Assembly (NCBI RefSeq): GCF_030812295.1
Contig: NZ_JAUSSK010000001.1
Span: 682,001-746,000 of the forward strand
Origin: Luteibacter jiangsuensis
GTDB taxonomy: Bacteria > Pseudomonadota > Gammaproteobacteria > Xanthomonadales > Rhodanobacteraceae
Direction: 5' to 3'
DNA length: 64,000 nucleotides
The notes under the pieces were generated by a model, which was given only the letters and a program-made list of their open reading frames with translations, ran no database searches and had not been told where the DNA came from. Position numbers and translations under genes: made by a program. Shown piece after piece: positions 48,196-62,533 of this stretch (the first letter of the stretch is position 1; every line of letters starts with the position of its first letter).

Positions 48196-48227
48196 ACCGG
48201 GAGGGTGGATGCTCTCCCCCTCCCGGT
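48196..48227. terminator. Possible terminator hairpin after the 2OG-Fe(II) oxygenase gene
   Basis: ACCGGGAGGG (48196-48205) and CCCTCCCGGT (48218-48227) form a perfect 10-base stem with a 12-base loop, 21 bases after the minus-strand stop codon. The following T-content in the minus direction is low (TTCCGTTTCC), so it is a weak intrinsic terminator at best. Confidence 0.45.
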
Positions 48228-48248
48228 GAAAAACCCGCTAAGACGCGA

Positions 48249-49184
48249 TCAGATCAGCTTGATCTCGCGCAGACGTTCCTGAAGGTACTCGTGCGCCGTG
48301 ATCGGCTCCGGGTAACGCTTCGGGTTGTCGGGCGTGACGCAGGACGGCAGCACGTCGAGCACCACGTCGGGGTTGGGGTGCAGGAAGAACGGCACGGAAT
48401 AGCGCGGCTTGCGCGCGTTCTCGTTCGGCGGGTTGGTCACGCGGTGGGTGGTGGACGGATACACGTGGTTGGTCAGGCGCTGGAGCATGTCGCCGATGTT
48501 GACCACGATGGCGTCGCCCTCGGTGGTGATCGGCAGCCATTCGCCTTCGCGCGTGAGCACTTCCAGGCCTTCGGCGCTCGCGCCGACCAGCAGCGTGATG
48601 AAGTTGATGTCCTCGTGCGCACCGGCGCGCACGTTCGGCACGTCGGCCTGCTCGATCGGCGGGTAGTGGATCGGGCGCAGGATCGAGTTGCCCGAGTCGA
48701 TCTTGTCGTCGAAGAAACGCTCCGGCAGCTCGATGTGCAGGGCCAGGGCGCGCAGCACACGGGCGCCGAGCTGGTCCAGCGCCTCGTACAGCCCGTAGCC
48801 GTGTTCCTTGAAGTCCGGCACTTCGGCCGGCCACACGTTGGGCGGCATCACGTCGGCGAACTTCGAATCGCGCGGGATCTCGCGGCCGATATGCCAGAAC
48901 TCCTTGAGATCCGCGAACTTGCTGTCCTTGGCGGTCTCCACCTTGAACGGCGTGTAGCCGCGCGCGCCGCCACCACCGGGGATGTGGTACTTGCGCTTGG
49001 TCTCGTCCGGCAGCGCGAAGAAGCGCTTGAAGGCGTCGTAGGCGCCGTCGATGGCCTCTTTCGCGATGCCGTGTCCGCTGATGCAGCAGAAACCGAATTC
49101 GCGGTATGCCGCGCCCAGCTCGGCCACGAAGGCCTCGCGGTCGGTGTCGTAGCGACGGATATCGAGGGTGGGAACCTTCTTCAT
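48249..49184 (-). CDS. Isopenicillin N synthase-like 2-oxoglutarate/Fe(II) oxygenase
   Basis: The 311-residue enzyme has the DIOX_N start (MKKVPTLDIRRYDTDREAF, REFGFCCISGHGI) and the double-stranded beta-helix with the iron ligands: His-x-Asp in AHEDINFITLLVG, and the distal His in STTHRVTNPP. The 2-oxoglutarate or substrate-binding Arg-x-Ser is in KPRYSVPFFLHP. It belongs to the group with IPNS, but nearby genes give no hint of a beta-lactam pathway, so the substrate is unknown. Length is normal. The ATG is at 49184, close after glmM (49207) on the same strand. Confidence 0.92.
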   Translation of the reverse strand: MKKVPTLDIRRYDTDREAFVAELGAAYREFGFCCISGHGIAKEAIDGAYDAFKRFFALPDETKRKYHIPGGGGARGYTPFKVETAKDSKFADLKEFWHIGREIPRDSKFADVMPPNVWPAEVPDFKEHGYGLYEALDQLGARVLRALALHIELPERFFDDKIDSGNSILRPIHYPPIEQADVPNVRAGAHEDINFITLLVGASAEGLEVLTREGEWLPITTEGDAIVVNIGDMLQRLTNHVYPSTTHRVTNPPNENARKPRYSVPFFLHPNPDVVLDVLPSCVTPDNPKRYPEPITAHEYLQERLREIKLI

Positions 49185-49206
49185 GCTGTTTCCGCTGGTC
49201 GGAGGA

Positions 49207-50610
49207 TCAGGCCGTGGCCTGGGCCGCCGATTTTACGGCGTCGGCCAGCTGCGCCGCCAGCCGTTCCACCTCGGCCGCGTCGGCCGCCTCGATGGTCACG
49301 CGCACGAGGGGTTCCGTGCCGGAAGCGCGCAGCACCACCCGGCCGCGGCCTTCCAACGCCGCTTCCACTTCGGCCAGCGCCTGCTTCACCGTCTGCGTGC
49401 CGAGCGCCGCCTTGGCGCCCTCGACCCTCACGTTGAGCATCGTCTGCGGCAACTTGACCAGCCCTGCGCGAGCCTCGGCGAAGGTCTCGCCCGCGTCGGC
49501 CAGTGCTTCGAGCAAGGCCAGCGCCGCGACGATGCCATCGCCCGTGGTGAAGCGGTCCAGGCACAGCACATGGCCGGAGGTCTCGCCACCGAGGACGCCA
49601 CCATGTTCCTTCAGCTGCTGCAGGACGTAGCGATCGCCCACGTTGGCGCGGACGAAGGGAATGTCCATGGCCTTGAGCGCGCGCTGCAGGCCGTAGTTGC
49701 TCATCAGGGTGCCGACCACCGGGCCGGGCAACGCGGCGCGCCGCTTCCAGTGCCGGGCGATGACGTAGAGCATGTCGTCGCCATCGGTGACGGTACCGTC
49801 GGCGTCGACCACGCGCACGCGGTCGCCGTCGCCATCGAAGGCGATGCCGAGATCGGCACCGCGCGCGACCACGGCCGCGGCGAGCGCGGCGGGATCGGTG
49901 GAGCCCACCCCGCGGTTGATGTTCAGGCCATCCGGTTCGGTGCCGATGGTCGAGACCTCGGCGCCCAGTTCGCGGAACACTTTCGGCGCCACCTGGTACG
50001 TGGCGCCGTGCGCGCAGTCGAGCACCACGCTCAGGCCGCGGAGCGAGAACTCGTCGGCCACGGTGGACTTGCAGAATTCGGCGTAGCGGGTCACGGCATC
50101 GTCGATGCGGCTTGCCTTGCCCAGGGCGTCCGAGGCCACCGTGACGAAATCGGCCTCGATCTCGGCCTCGATCTCGGCTTCCAGCTCGTCGTCGAGCTTT
50201 TCGCCCTGGCCGGAGAAGAACTTGATGCCGTTGTCCTGGTGCGGGTTGTGCGATGCGCTGATGACGATGCCCGCGTCCGCCCGCAGCGAGCGGGTGAGGA
50301 AGGCGACGGCGGGCGTGGGCATCGGGCCGAGCAGACGCACGTCGGCACCGGAGGCGACCAGGCCGGCTTCCAGGGCGGATTCGAACATGTAGCCGGACAC
50401 GCGGGTGTCCTTGCCGATCACCACGGTGACCTTGCGGCTATGGTCGCGGCGATCCGGCCCGGCGGCGGCACCGCGACGGTCGGCGGCGCGGCGGCGCGCC
50501 AGCACGGCACCGGCGGCGCGGCCCAGGCGGAGGATGAAATCCGCACTGATCGGATAGGTACCGACGTGGCCGCGGATGCCATCGGTGCCGAAATACTTGC
50601 GTTCACTCAT
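49207..50610 (-). CDS. glmM: Phosphoglucosamine mutase
   Basis: The 467-residue enzyme turns glucosamine-6-P into glucosamine-1-P for peptidoglycan and lipopolysaccharide. It has FGTDGIRG at the start, the catalytic phosphoserine S120 in [15 protein letters not shown], the metal-binding DGDGDRV and the C-terminal [15 protein letters not shown]. Compared with the family it carries about 18 extra residues near the N-terminus ([18 protein letters not shown], around 39-58), so the serine is shifted from the usual position near 102. The segment is Ala/Arg-rich and sits between helix 1 and the first core strand. A short acidic repeat ([11 protein letters not shown]) also appears. ATG 50610 is the start. 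Confidence 0.96.
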   Translation of the reverse strand: MSERKYFGTDGIRGHVGTYPISADFILRLGRAAGAVLARRRAADRRGAAAGPDRRDHSRKVTVVIGKDTRVSGYMFESALEAGLVASGADVRLLGPMPTPAVAFLTRSLRADAGIVISASHNPHQDNGIKFFSGQGEKLDDELEAEIEAEIEADFVTVASDALGKASRIDDAVTRYAEFCKSTVADEFSLRGLSVVLDCAHGATYQVAPKVFRELGAEVSTIGTEPDGLNINRGVGSTDPAALAAAVVARGADLGIAFDGDGDRVRVVDADGTVTDGDDMLYVIARHWKRRAALPGPVVGTLMSNYGLQRALKAMDIPFVRANVGDRYVLQQLKEHGGVLGGETSGHVLCLDRFTTGDGIVAALALLEALADAGETFAEARAGLVKLPQTMLNVRVEGAKAALGTQTVKQALAEVEAALEGRGRVVLRASGTEPLVRVTIEAADAAEVERLAAQLADAVKSAAQATA

Positions 50611-50700
50611 GGTCTTATCGTCCTTGCAGGATCGGCAAAGGATACTCCGGCGGGGTGAAAGTGCCGGATATCCCGGAAGGGCTAGCCGCCTGGTGGGGCT

Positions 50701-50728
50701 ATCGCCGACGGGGTCGGCTCCCACCAGG
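50701..50728. repeat. REP-like repeat between glmM and folP
   Basis: ATCGCCGACGGGGTCGGCTC then CCACCAGG is a copy of the dispersed repeat, in the short gap between the folP stop codon and the glmM start. Confidence 0.8.
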
Positions 50729-50766
50729 ACGCGGTGCCATCGGGAATGCGGTGCCCACCCGGAGGG

Positions 50767-51672
50767 TCAGTCGTCGTCGGGCCAGCGGGGCATCGAGGGC
50801 TTGTCGTGGCGGGGCGCGGTGTCGCCGGCCTTGACGGCGGCCCATACGGCCAGGGCGTCGACCGTGGGCGCCACGTCATGGACGCGGACCATCACCGCGC
50901 CGCGCTGCACGGCGATCAGCGCCGCGGCGACCGAGCCGTGCACCCGCGCGGCCGGGTCCTGCCGGCCGGTCATGGCGCCGATCATGCCCTTGCGGGAGAC
51001 GCCGACGTACGCGCCCGCGCCGAGCTCGGCGAAGCGTGCCATCGCCCGCAACAGGGCCAGGTTGTGCTCGAGGTTCTTGCCGAATCCGAAGCCGGGATCG
51101 ACCAGTACCCTGCGCCGCTCGATGCCCGCCAGTTCGCAGGAGAACAGCCGGTCGGTGAGGAATCGGTGGACGTCGCCCACCACGTCGTCGTAGTCCGGCG
51201 CGTCCTGCATCGTCCGCGGCTCGCCCTGCATGTGCATGAGGCAGACCGGCACCCGCAGTTCGGCGGCGGCATCCAGCGCGCCTTCGCGGCGAAGCGCGTA
51301 CACGTCGTTGATCATGCCCGCGCCCGCGCCGATGGCGGCACGCATCACCTCGGGCTTCGAGGTATCGACGGACAACGGCAGCGTCGTGCCCGCCGCAAGG
51401 CGTTCGATCAATGGCACCACGCGGCGGATCTCTTCCTCCACGGATACCTCGCCGGCACCCGGGCGAGTGGACTCGCCACCGATGTCGAGCATGTCCGCGC
51501 CCTCTTCCGCCAGCTTCATCGCATGCGCGTAAGCGGCTTCGAGGGTGTCGTGGCGGCCACCGTCCGAGAACGAATCCGGAGTGGCGTTGACGATGCCGAC
51601 GACGCGCGGCCGATCGAGCACCAGTGCGCGGCCGTTGCAGTCGAGTACCGTGGCGAAGGGATCGGTATTCAT
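50767..51672 (-). CDS. folP: Dihydropteroate synthase
   Basis: The 301-residue enzyme condenses p-aminobenzoate with the pterin diphosphate for folate synthesis and is the sulfonamide target. It has GIVNATPDSFSDGG near residue 27, GADMLDIGGESTRPGAG, LPLSVDTSKPEVMRAA, GAGMINDVYALRREG and VDPGFGFGKNLEHNL, all standard for DHPS. Length is normal for the family. ATG 51672 gives the family N-terminus. It lies 156 bases upstream of glmM with a REP-like copy between, and four bases after the orn stop codon, suggesting an orn-folP-glmM transcript. Confidence 0.96.
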   Translation of the reverse strand: MNTDPFATVLDCNGRALVLDRPRVVGIVNATPDSFSDGGRHDTLEAAYAHAMKLAEEGADMLDIGGESTRPGAGEVSVEEEIRRVVPLIERLAAGTTLPLSVDTSKPEVMRAAIGAGAGMINDVYALRREGALDAAAELRVPVCLMHMQGEPRTMQDAPDYDDVVGDVHRFLTDRLFSCELAGIERRRVLVDPGFGFGKNLEHNLALLRAMARFAELGAGAYVGVSRKGMIGAMTGRQDPAARVHGSVAAALIAVQRGAVMVRVHDVAPTVDALAVWAAVKAGDTAPRHDKPSMPRWPDDD

Positions 51673-51676
51673 GGGG

Positions 51677-52243
51677 TCAGCCCGGCTGTTGGCCGCCGAG
51701 CGCGCCCATGAAGTGGCGGTAGTAGCGCAGCTCGTCGATGGAATCGCGGATATCGGAAAGCGCGGTGTGCGCCGAGTCCTTGGCGAAACCACGGAGGATT
51801 TCCGGCGACCAGCGCCGCGACAGCTCCTTGAGGGTGGAGACGTCGAGGTTGCGGTAGTGGAAGTAGCGCTCCAGCTTCGGCATCTCGCGATGCAGGAAGC
51901 GGCGATCCTGGCAGATGGAATTGCCGCACATCGGCGACTTGCCGGCGGGAACCCACTGGCGCAGGAAAGCGATGGTGGCTTCCTCGGCCTGCTCCGGCGA
52001 GGTATCCGATTCCACCGAGCGCCCCCACAGGCCCGAGCGCATGTGCTGGTTGCGATTCCATGCGTCCATCTGCTGCAGACGGGCGTCCGCATGCGAGATG
52101 GCGAAGACCGGTCCCTCGGCGAGCACGTTCAGATCCTTGTCCGTCACGATGGTGGCGATTTCCAGGATGGAATCGTTATCCGTATCCAGGCCGGTCATTT
52201 CCAGATCGATCCAGATAAGGTTGTCTTCGTTCGCTGGCGTCAT
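51677..52243 (-). CDS. orn: Oligoribonuclease
   Basis: This 188-residue DEDD-family 3'-5' exoribonuclease degrades di- to oligoribonucleotides at the end of RNA turnover. Exo I is [13 protein letters not shown], exo II is in [17 protein letters not shown], and exo III with the catalytic His is [22 protein letters not shown] 52243 has AAGGAGCG upstream, so it is preferred over the longer frame to 52285. The length is typical of Orn. Its product is essential in many gammaproteobacteria. It diverges from sbcB across 80 bases and precedes folP by four bases. Confidence 0.97.
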   Translation of the reverse strand: MTPANEDNLIWIDLEMTGLDTDNDSILEIATIVTDKDLNVLAEGPVFAISHADARLQQMDAWNRNQHMRSGLWGRSVESDTSPEQAEEATIAFLRQWVPAGKSPMCGNSICQDRRFLHREMPKLERYFHYRNLDVSTLKELSRRWSPEILRGFAKDSAHTALSDIRDSIDELRYYRHFMGALGGQQPG

Positions 52244-52323
52244 GGGCGCTCCTTGAGTACCGCGCAGTCTAACCCGCGAGGCCACCGCCCTGCAGGAACA
52301 CCGGAACGTGAGATCATCGCCGG

Positions 52324-53748
52324 ATGGCCGAACCGACCTTCTTCTGGCACGACTACGAAACCTTTGGCGCCGACCCTCGGCGGGACCGTCCCAGCCAGTT
52401 CGCCGGCATCCGCACCGACGCCCACCTCGAGGTGGTCGGCGAGCCGCTGATGATCTACTGCAAGCCGCCGCGCGACATGCCCCCGCAACCGGCCGCCTGC
52501 CTCATCACCGGCATCGCTCCCCAGCTGGCCGAGCGCGAGGGCCTGAAGGAAGCCACGTTCGCCGCGGCGATCCACGAGCAGCTCGCCCTGCCGGGCACCT
52601 GCACCGTCGGCTATAACTCACTGCGGTTCGACGACGAATTCACCCGACACCTGCTGTACCGGAACTTCTACGATCCCTATGGCCGTGAGTGGGAAAACGG
52701 CAACTCGCGCTGGGACCTGATCGACCTGGTGCGCATGTGCCAGGCACTGCGGCCGGAAGGCATCGTCTGGCCCACCCGCGACGACGGCACGCCGAGCTTC
52801 AAGCTGGAGCACCTCGCCACGGCGAACGGCCTGAAGCAAGCGCGCGCGCACGACGCGCTCTCGGACGTCGAAGCGCTGATCGCCCTGGCCCGGCTTATCC
52901 GGCGGAAACAGCCGAAATTGTGGGATTGGTACTTCGCCCTGCGGCGCAAGCAGCGTGTCTTCGAACTACTGGACGTGGCGGCGATGACGCCCGTGGTCCA
53001 CGTGTCGTCGCGCTACCCCGCGAGCCGGCAGTGCCTGACCGTGGTCGTGCCGCTGGCGGCGCATCCCTCGCGAGCCGGCGAGATCATCGTCTACGACCTC
53101 ACCGCCGATCCCTCCGACCTGCTCGCGTTGGACGACGGGGACATCGCCGACCGCGTATTCACCACGCGCGCCGACCTGCCGGAAGGCGTGGAACGGATCG
53201 CGCTGCGCACCATCCGGGCAAACCATGCGCCGGCGCTTGCACCGATGTCGGTGCTCAAGGGCGTCGACCACGCGCGCCTGGGGCTCGACATGGATGCCGT
53301 GGAACGCCATCTCGGCGCCCTGCGCCATGCCAGCGGACTGGCCGAGAAGCTGCGCCGCGTCTATGGACACGCCGCCGCCATGCCGCCGGCCGAAGACCCC
53401 GAACTGGCGCTGTACGGTGGCTTTCTGCCGGATGCCGACCGCCGCCTGCTGGCCGAGGTACGCGCCACGCCGCCGGAGCAGCTGGGCACCCACCGTTTCA
53501 ACTTTCGCGACCCCCGCTATCCGGAACTGCTGTTCCGTTATCGTGCGCGGAACTGGCCGGACACGCTCACCCTGGAGGAACACGAGCGCTGGGAAGCGTT
53601 CCGCGCCGACCGCCTCACCCGCCACGGCCCGCTCACGACGCTCACCCTCGACGATTACAACGCCGAACTCGCCACCCTGCGCGCCCTGCCCGGCGCCCCC
53701 CTCGCCCTGCTCGACGAGCTGGAGGCCTGGGGCCAGGAACTTCGCTGA
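52324..53748 (+). CDS. sbcB: Exodeoxyribonuclease I
   Basis: The 474-residue single-strand 3'-5' exonuclease acts in recombination and mismatch repair. The exonuclease domain has [27 protein letters not shown] with the first acidic pair, [28 protein letters not shown], and [18 protein letters not shown] with the third acidic motif. The C-terminal SH3-like and helical parts ([21 protein letters not shown]) match ExoI. Length is normal. It is followed six bases later by a DUF2461 gene, which may be cotranscribed. Confidence 0.97.
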   Translation: MAEPTFFWHDYETFGADPRRDRPSQFAGIRTDAHLEVVGEPLMIYCKPPRDMPPQPAACLITGIAPQLAEREGLKEATFAAAIHEQLALPGTCTVGYNSLRFDDEFTRHLLYRNFYDPYGREWENGNSRWDLIDLVRMCQALRPEGIVWPTRDDGTPSFKLEHLATANGLKQARAHDALSDVEALIALARLIRRKQPKLWDWYFALRRKQRVFELLDVAAMTPVVHVSSRYPASRQCLTVVVPLAAHPSRAGEIIVYDLTADPSDLLALDDGDIADRVFTTRADLPEGVERIALRTIRANHAPALAPMSVLKGVDHARLGLDMDAVERHLGALRHASGLAEKLRRVYGHAAAMPPAEDPELALYGGFLPDADRRLLAEVRATPPEQLGTHRFNFRDPRYPELLFRYRARNWPDTLTLEEHERWEAFRADRLTRHGPLTTLTLDDYNAELATLRALPGAPLALLDELEAWGQELR

Positions 53749-53754
53749 AGACCC

Positions 53755-54441
53755 ATGCCAAAGACCTATTTCACGCCTGCCACCTTCCGCTTCTTCAAGT
53801 CGCTGGTCCGCAACAACAACCGCGAGTGGTTCCAGGACCACAAGGACGACTACGAGCGCCACGTGCGCGAGCCGTTCCTTGAACTGATCGGCGACCTCGC
53901 CGCGCCGCTCGGCAAGATCAGCCCGCACTTCCGGGCCGATCCGCGCAAGGTGGGTGGTTCGTTGTACCGCCTGCATCGCGATACGCGCTTCGCCAACGAC
54001 AAGCAGCCATACAAGGGCTGGCAAGGCGCCCGGTTCTTCCACGAGCGCCGGCACGAGATCCAGGCGCCGGGGTTCTACCTGCACATCCAGCCCGGCGAGT
54101 GTTTCGTCGGTGGCGGCATGTGGCATCCGGAGCCGCCGGTGCTGAAGAAGCTGCGCGAGTTCCTGGCCGACAATCCGGGAGCCTGGAAGCGTGCCACGCA
54201 TGGGAAGGCGTTTCAGGAGCGCTTCGCGTTCTGGGGCGAGAGCCTGTCGCGGCCGCCGCGCGGATTCGATGCGAACCACGAGTTGATCGAGGACCTGAAG
54301 CGGAAGAACTTCGCCGCGGGGCGGGATTTCGACGAGGCCATGGCGTGCTCGCCGGCGTTGCTGCCGTTCGTGGTGGACCACTTCAAGCGGCTGGCGCCGA
54401 TGGTGGATTATTTGTGCGCGGCGCAGGAACTGGAGTTCTGA
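53755..54441 (+). CDS. DUF2461 family protein
   Basis: The 228-residue soluble protein is a DUF2461 member. The hallmarks are TPATFRFFKSLVRNNNREWF, VREPFLELIGDLAAPLGKISPHFRADPRKVGGSLYRLHRDTRFANDKQPYK, HIQPGECFVGGGMWHP and the final WRRATHGKAF-like region. The function of the family is not known, though it is a common companion of other bacterial genes. It starts six bases after sbcB and is convergent with the VOC protein gene after it. Confidence 0.92.
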   Translation: MPKTYFTPATFRFFKSLVRNNNREWFQDHKDDYERHVREPFLELIGDLAAPLGKISPHFRADPRKVGGSLYRLHRDTRFANDKQPYKGWQGARFFHERRHEIQAPGFYLHIQPGECFVGGGMWHPEPPVLKKLREFLADNPGAWKRATHGKAFQERFAFWGESLSRPPRGFDANHELIEDLKRKNFAAGRDFDEAMACSPALLPFVVDHFKRLAPMVDYLCAAQELEF

Positions 54442-54460
54442 CCGAGGCGGGCCGGGGCCC

Positions 54461-54844
54461 TCAGCGTTCGTAGAGTTCGATCGGCAGTTCATCCGGGTCG
54501 GCAAAGAACGTGAACCGCCGCCCCGTATATTCATCCACACGAATCGGCTCGCACACCACGCCTCGCTCACCCAGCGTCGCCACGACCGCATCGATGTCGC
54601 TCACCGAAAACGCCAGATGGCGCAGCCCTTGCGCCTCCGGCCGCGAGGGCCGTTTCGGTGGCGACGGGAACGAAAACAACTCCAGTTGCACGCCGGGGCT
54701 CACCTCCAGGTCCAGTTTCCACGAGTCGCGCGCTTCGCGATACGCCTCGTGGATCACCTTCAGCCCCAACACCTCGGTATAGAACGCCTTCGAACGCGCG
54801 TAATCGGAGCAGATCAGCGCTACGTGGTGAATCGCTTCAAGCAT
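54461..54844 (-). CDS. VOC-family (glyoxalase-like) protein
   Basis: This 127-residue protein has the vicinal oxygen chelate fold in one beta-alpha-beta-beta-beta pair, with HHVALICSDYARSKAFYTEVLG at the start, QLELFSFPSPPKR in the middle and FFADPDELPIELYE at the end. It resembles the YaeR/SMU1112c group more than true GloA. Metal-binding residues likely include H7 and the C-terminal Glu. The reaction is unknown. It begins six bases after the epmA stop codon on the same strand, so it is probably in the ligA-epmA transcript. Confidence 0.88.
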   Translation of the reverse strand: MLEAIHHVALICSDYARSKAFYTEVLGLKVIHEAYREARDSWKLDLEVSPGVQLELFSFPSPPKRPSRPEAQGLRHLAFSVSDIDAVVATLGERGVVCEPIRVDEYTGRRFTFFADPDELPIELYER

Positions 54845-54850
54845 GACCGG

Positions 54851-59783
<4,933 letters not shown>

Positions 59784-59839
59784 AGGTTACCCTCAAGGAC
59801 ACCGCGCCTTCCTTCGCGGCTTCGATCTGGACCGATCCC

Positions 59840-61027
59840 ATGCATGACTCCGCCGGCATCCTGCTGACCCTGTTCATCATCTTCGTCGCCGCGCAGATTG
59901 GCGGCGAGATCGCGCAACGCCTGCGCCTGCCCTCCGTGGTGGGCGAAATCGCCGCCGGCTGCGCCGTGGGGCCCTCGGCGCTGGGCTGGGTGACCCTTCC
60001 CGATATCGCCACCGGCACGCCGCTGGATGTGCTCGCCGAGATCGGCGTCATCCTGCTGCTGTTCTCGGTGGGCCTGGAAACCCGGCTCGACGACCTGAAG
60101 AAGGTCGGCGCCAGCGCCTTCCTCGTCGGCGTACTGGGCGTGGTCATTCCGTTCGCCCTCGGTTCGCTATGGGCGCATGGCTCCGGTTTCGACTGGATTC
60201 GTTCGATGTTCGTCGCCGCCGCCTTCGTCGCCACTTCGGCCGGCATCACCGCGCGGGTGTTGCAGGAGCTGGGCGTGCTGCAACGGCGGGAGGCACGCAT
60301 CATCCTCGGTGCGGCGGTGATCGACGACATCCTCGCCATGCTCCTGCTCGGCGTGGTGTCGTCCCTGCAAGGCGGCGGTGCGGTCGACGTCGGCAGCCTG
60401 GTCGGCACCTTGCTCGGCGCGATCGGTTTCGTCGCGGTCATCGGCTGGGGCGGTGCGCGTGTGATGCGTCGTGGCTCGGGCTGGCTCGACAAGCCCAGCA
60501 ACCCGATGTCGCCGCTGGCGATCGTGCTCTCGCTGTGCCTGGGCCTGGCCTTCCTCTCGATGAAGTTCCACCTCGCGGCCATCATCGGCGCCTTCCTGGC
60601 GGGCATGATCGCCTCGGAAACCAGCCAGCGCCACCAGTTGGAGGAACAGACCGCGCCCCTGCTCGCCTTTCTCACGCCATTCTTCTTCGTCGTCACCGGT
60701 GCCAAGGTGAACCTCGCCGAGCTGGGCAGCGCCAGCGCGTTGTGGATGCTCGCCGTGGTCACCGTCATCGCCATCGTCTCGAAACTGGCCGGCGGATTCC
60801 TCGGCGCGATCACGCTCGGGCGGCGCGGTGCCACCATCGTCGGCTTCGGCATGGTCCCGCGCGGCGAAGTCGGCGTGGTGATCGCCAGTCTCGGTCTCGC
60901 CGCGGGGGTATTCGACGAGCGAATCTACGCGGTGATCGTTGCGATGTCGCTGTTGACCGCCATGATCACTCCGCCCGTGCTGGCCCTGCTTCTGCGCGAC
61001 CGCCACGCATCGACTGGTACGCCATGA
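59840..61027 (+). CDS. CPA2-family cation:proton antiporter
   Basis: This 395-residue membrane protein is a monovalent cation:proton antiporter of the CPA2 family (KefB/RosB type) but without a C-terminal TrkA-N domain. It has 12 or so helices with LRLPSVVGEIAAGCAVGPSALGW, VILLLFSVGLETRLDDL, AAFVATSAGITARVLQELG, IILGAAVIDDILAMLLLGV (the DD pair for ion binding) and a RGEVGVVIASLGLA segment. Start ATG 59840 begins MHDSAGILLT. It lies 57 bases after the exporter gene, and its end overlaps the photolyase end by 62 bases, convergently. Confidence 0.93.
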   Translation: MHDSAGILLTLFIIFVAAQIGGEIAQRLRLPSVVGEIAAGCAVGPSALGWVTLPDIATGTPLDVLAEIGVILLLFSVGLETRLDDLKKVGASAFLVGVLGVVIPFALGSLWAHGSGFDWIRSMFVAAAFVATSAGITARVLQELGVLQRREARIILGAAVIDDILAMLLLGVVSSLQGGGAVDVGSLVGTLLGAIGFVAVIGWGGARVMRRGSGWLDKPSNPMSPLAIVLSLCLGLAFLSMKFHLAAIIGAFLAGMIASETSQRHQLEEQTAPLLAFLTPFFFVVTGAKVNLAELGSASALWMLAVVTVIAIVSKLAGGFLGAITLGRRGATIVGFGMVPRGEVGVVIASLGLAAGVFDERIYAVIVAMSLLTAMITPPVLALLLRDRHASTGTP

Positions 61028-62414
61028 GCGCGCTGTCCCGCGACGCCTTGAGGTCGACGATCGGCGGCGGATAGCCGGAGCTTTCCAGGAAGGTTTCGTC
61101 CTCCCACGGCGCGTGGACGAGTCGCCCGGGTGCCTTTGCCAACTCGGGCACCCAGCGGCGGATATAGGCACCTTCCGGATCGAATTTCTCCGATTGGGCC
61201 ACCGGATTGAATATCCGGAAGTACGGCGCGGCATCCGCGCCGCTGCCGGCCACCCATTGCCAGCCCATGGCGTTATTGGCGAGGTCGGCGTCGACCAGCG
61301 TGTCCCAGAACCACTTCTCGCCGAGCACCCAGTGCTGGCGCAGATTCTTCGTCAACAGGCTCGCCACGAGCATGCGCACGCGGTTGTGCATCCAGCCCGT
61401 TGCCCAGAGTTCGCGCATGCCGGCGTCGACGATGGGAATGCCGGTGTGCCCCTTTTTCCAGCGGCGAAGCGCGTGCGCATCGGGCTTCGCCCAATGGAAG
61501 GCGTCGAATTTCGGATTGAAGTTTTCCTTCGGCGTCCTCGGAAAGTGGTAGAGCAGGTGGTGGGCGAACTCGCGCCACCCCAGTTGGCGCAGGTAGGGCT
61601 CGATGTCGGCGGCCTTCGGTCGTCTGGCCGCATGCGAACGCAGCCCCGCGGCCACCTGCGCCGGCGAGATTTCGCCCCAGTGCAGGTGCGGCGACAGACG
61701 CGAGGTGCCATGGCGGGCCGGAAGGTCGCGGCCTTCGACGTAGTGGCCGACCGCGTCGTCGGCGAAAAGCGCGAGCAACTCGTGCGCCCCCTTTTCACCC
61801 GGCGTCCACCCGGCAAACCCCCGCGCCCAGTCGCGCTTCGGCAACAAGCCCAGGTCCGCCACTTCCAGCGGCCCGTCCCGCAGGTACCGCTCTTGTGGGA
61901 GCCGCAAGGGCGGCTCCGGCAGGACCTCGATCTCGTCGATCCGCGTGCGCGCGTTCCGCCAGAACGGCGTGAACACCCGGTAGGGTTCATCCTGCTTCGT
62001 CGCCACATCCCACGGCTCGACCCAAAGCGCCGCGTTGAACGACTTCACCTCGATGCCATCGCCCTCCAGGGCCCGCCTGACCGACTTGTCGCGCTCGATA
62101 GCCTTTGGCTCGTACAGCCGGTTGAAGTACACGGCAGCGGCGCCGGTGGCCTCGATGGCGGCACGGAGCCCGTCGATGCTGCGCCCCCTGAGGATCTCGA
62201 GCCGGCCACCCTGCCTCGCCAGCGACGCGTCCAGCGCCTCCAGGGAATGATGCAGCCACCAGCGGCTGGCCGCGCCTGGCGCCCATTCCCCCTCTTCCCC
62301 CGGGGCATGCACGTATAGGGCAACGACACGTTCGTGCCGCCTGGCGGCCTCGGTGAGCGCGGGATTGTCGGCGAGGCGTAGGTCGCGGCGAAACCAGACG
62401 ATGACGGTACTCAT
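60966..62414 (-). CDS. phrB: Deoxyribodipyrimidine photolyase
   Basis: The 482-residue enzyme repairs cyclobutane pyrimidine dimers using light. The antenna-binding N-terminal domain starts VIVWFRRDLRLADNPAL, and the FAD-binding part has HGTSRLSPHLHWGEISP, QLGWREFAHHLLYHFP and TGIPIVDAGMRELWATGWMHNRVRM, typical of class I photolyases, with WQWVAGSGADAAPYFRIFNP. A REP-like repeat lies inside the frame (61893-61917) and adds a loop around residue 165-175 (PEPPLRLPQE). ATG 62414 is preferred to 62429. It is convergent with the antiporter gene and overlaps it. Confidence 0.95.
   Translation of the reverse strand: MSTVIVWFRRDLRLADNPALTEAARRHERVVALYVHAPGEEGEWAPGAASRWWLHHSLEALDASLARQGGRLEILRGRSIDGLRAAIEATGAAAVYFNRLYEPKAIERDKSVRRALEGDGIEVKSFNAALWVEPWDVATKQDEPYRVFTPFWRNARTRIDEIEVLPEPPLRLPQERYLRDGPLEVADLGLLPKRDWARGFAGWTPGEKGAHELLALFADDAVGHYVEGRDLPARHGTSRLSPHLHWGEISPAQVAAGLRSHAARRPKAADIEPYLRQLGWREFAHHLLYHFPRTPKENFNPKFDAFHWAKPDAHALRRWKKGHTGIPIVDAGMRELWATGWMHNRVRMLVASLLTKNLRQHWVLGEKWFWDTLVDADLANNAMGWQWVAGSGADAAPYFRIFNPVAQSEKFDPEGAYIRRWVPELAKAPGRLVHAPWEDETFLESSGYPPPIVDLKASRDSALMAYQSMRGGRAEAGPARAE
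61893..61917. repeat. REP-like repeat inside the photolyase coding region
   Basis: TTGTGGGAGCCGCAAGGGCG followed by GCTCC is a REP-like arm pair read in frame within phrB, contributing a proline- and arginine-rich surface loop without breaking the frame. Confidence 0.7.
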
Positions 62415-62533
62415 CGGCGTAGTATCCATGCAACGCGTGAAATGAGAATTGCGCTCGATCTCCGTTCAGTCGACATGCTTAGACTGGTGTCGCTGACGGC
62501 CACCTCCCATCCGGTCGTCCCTAAGGAGCTTCC

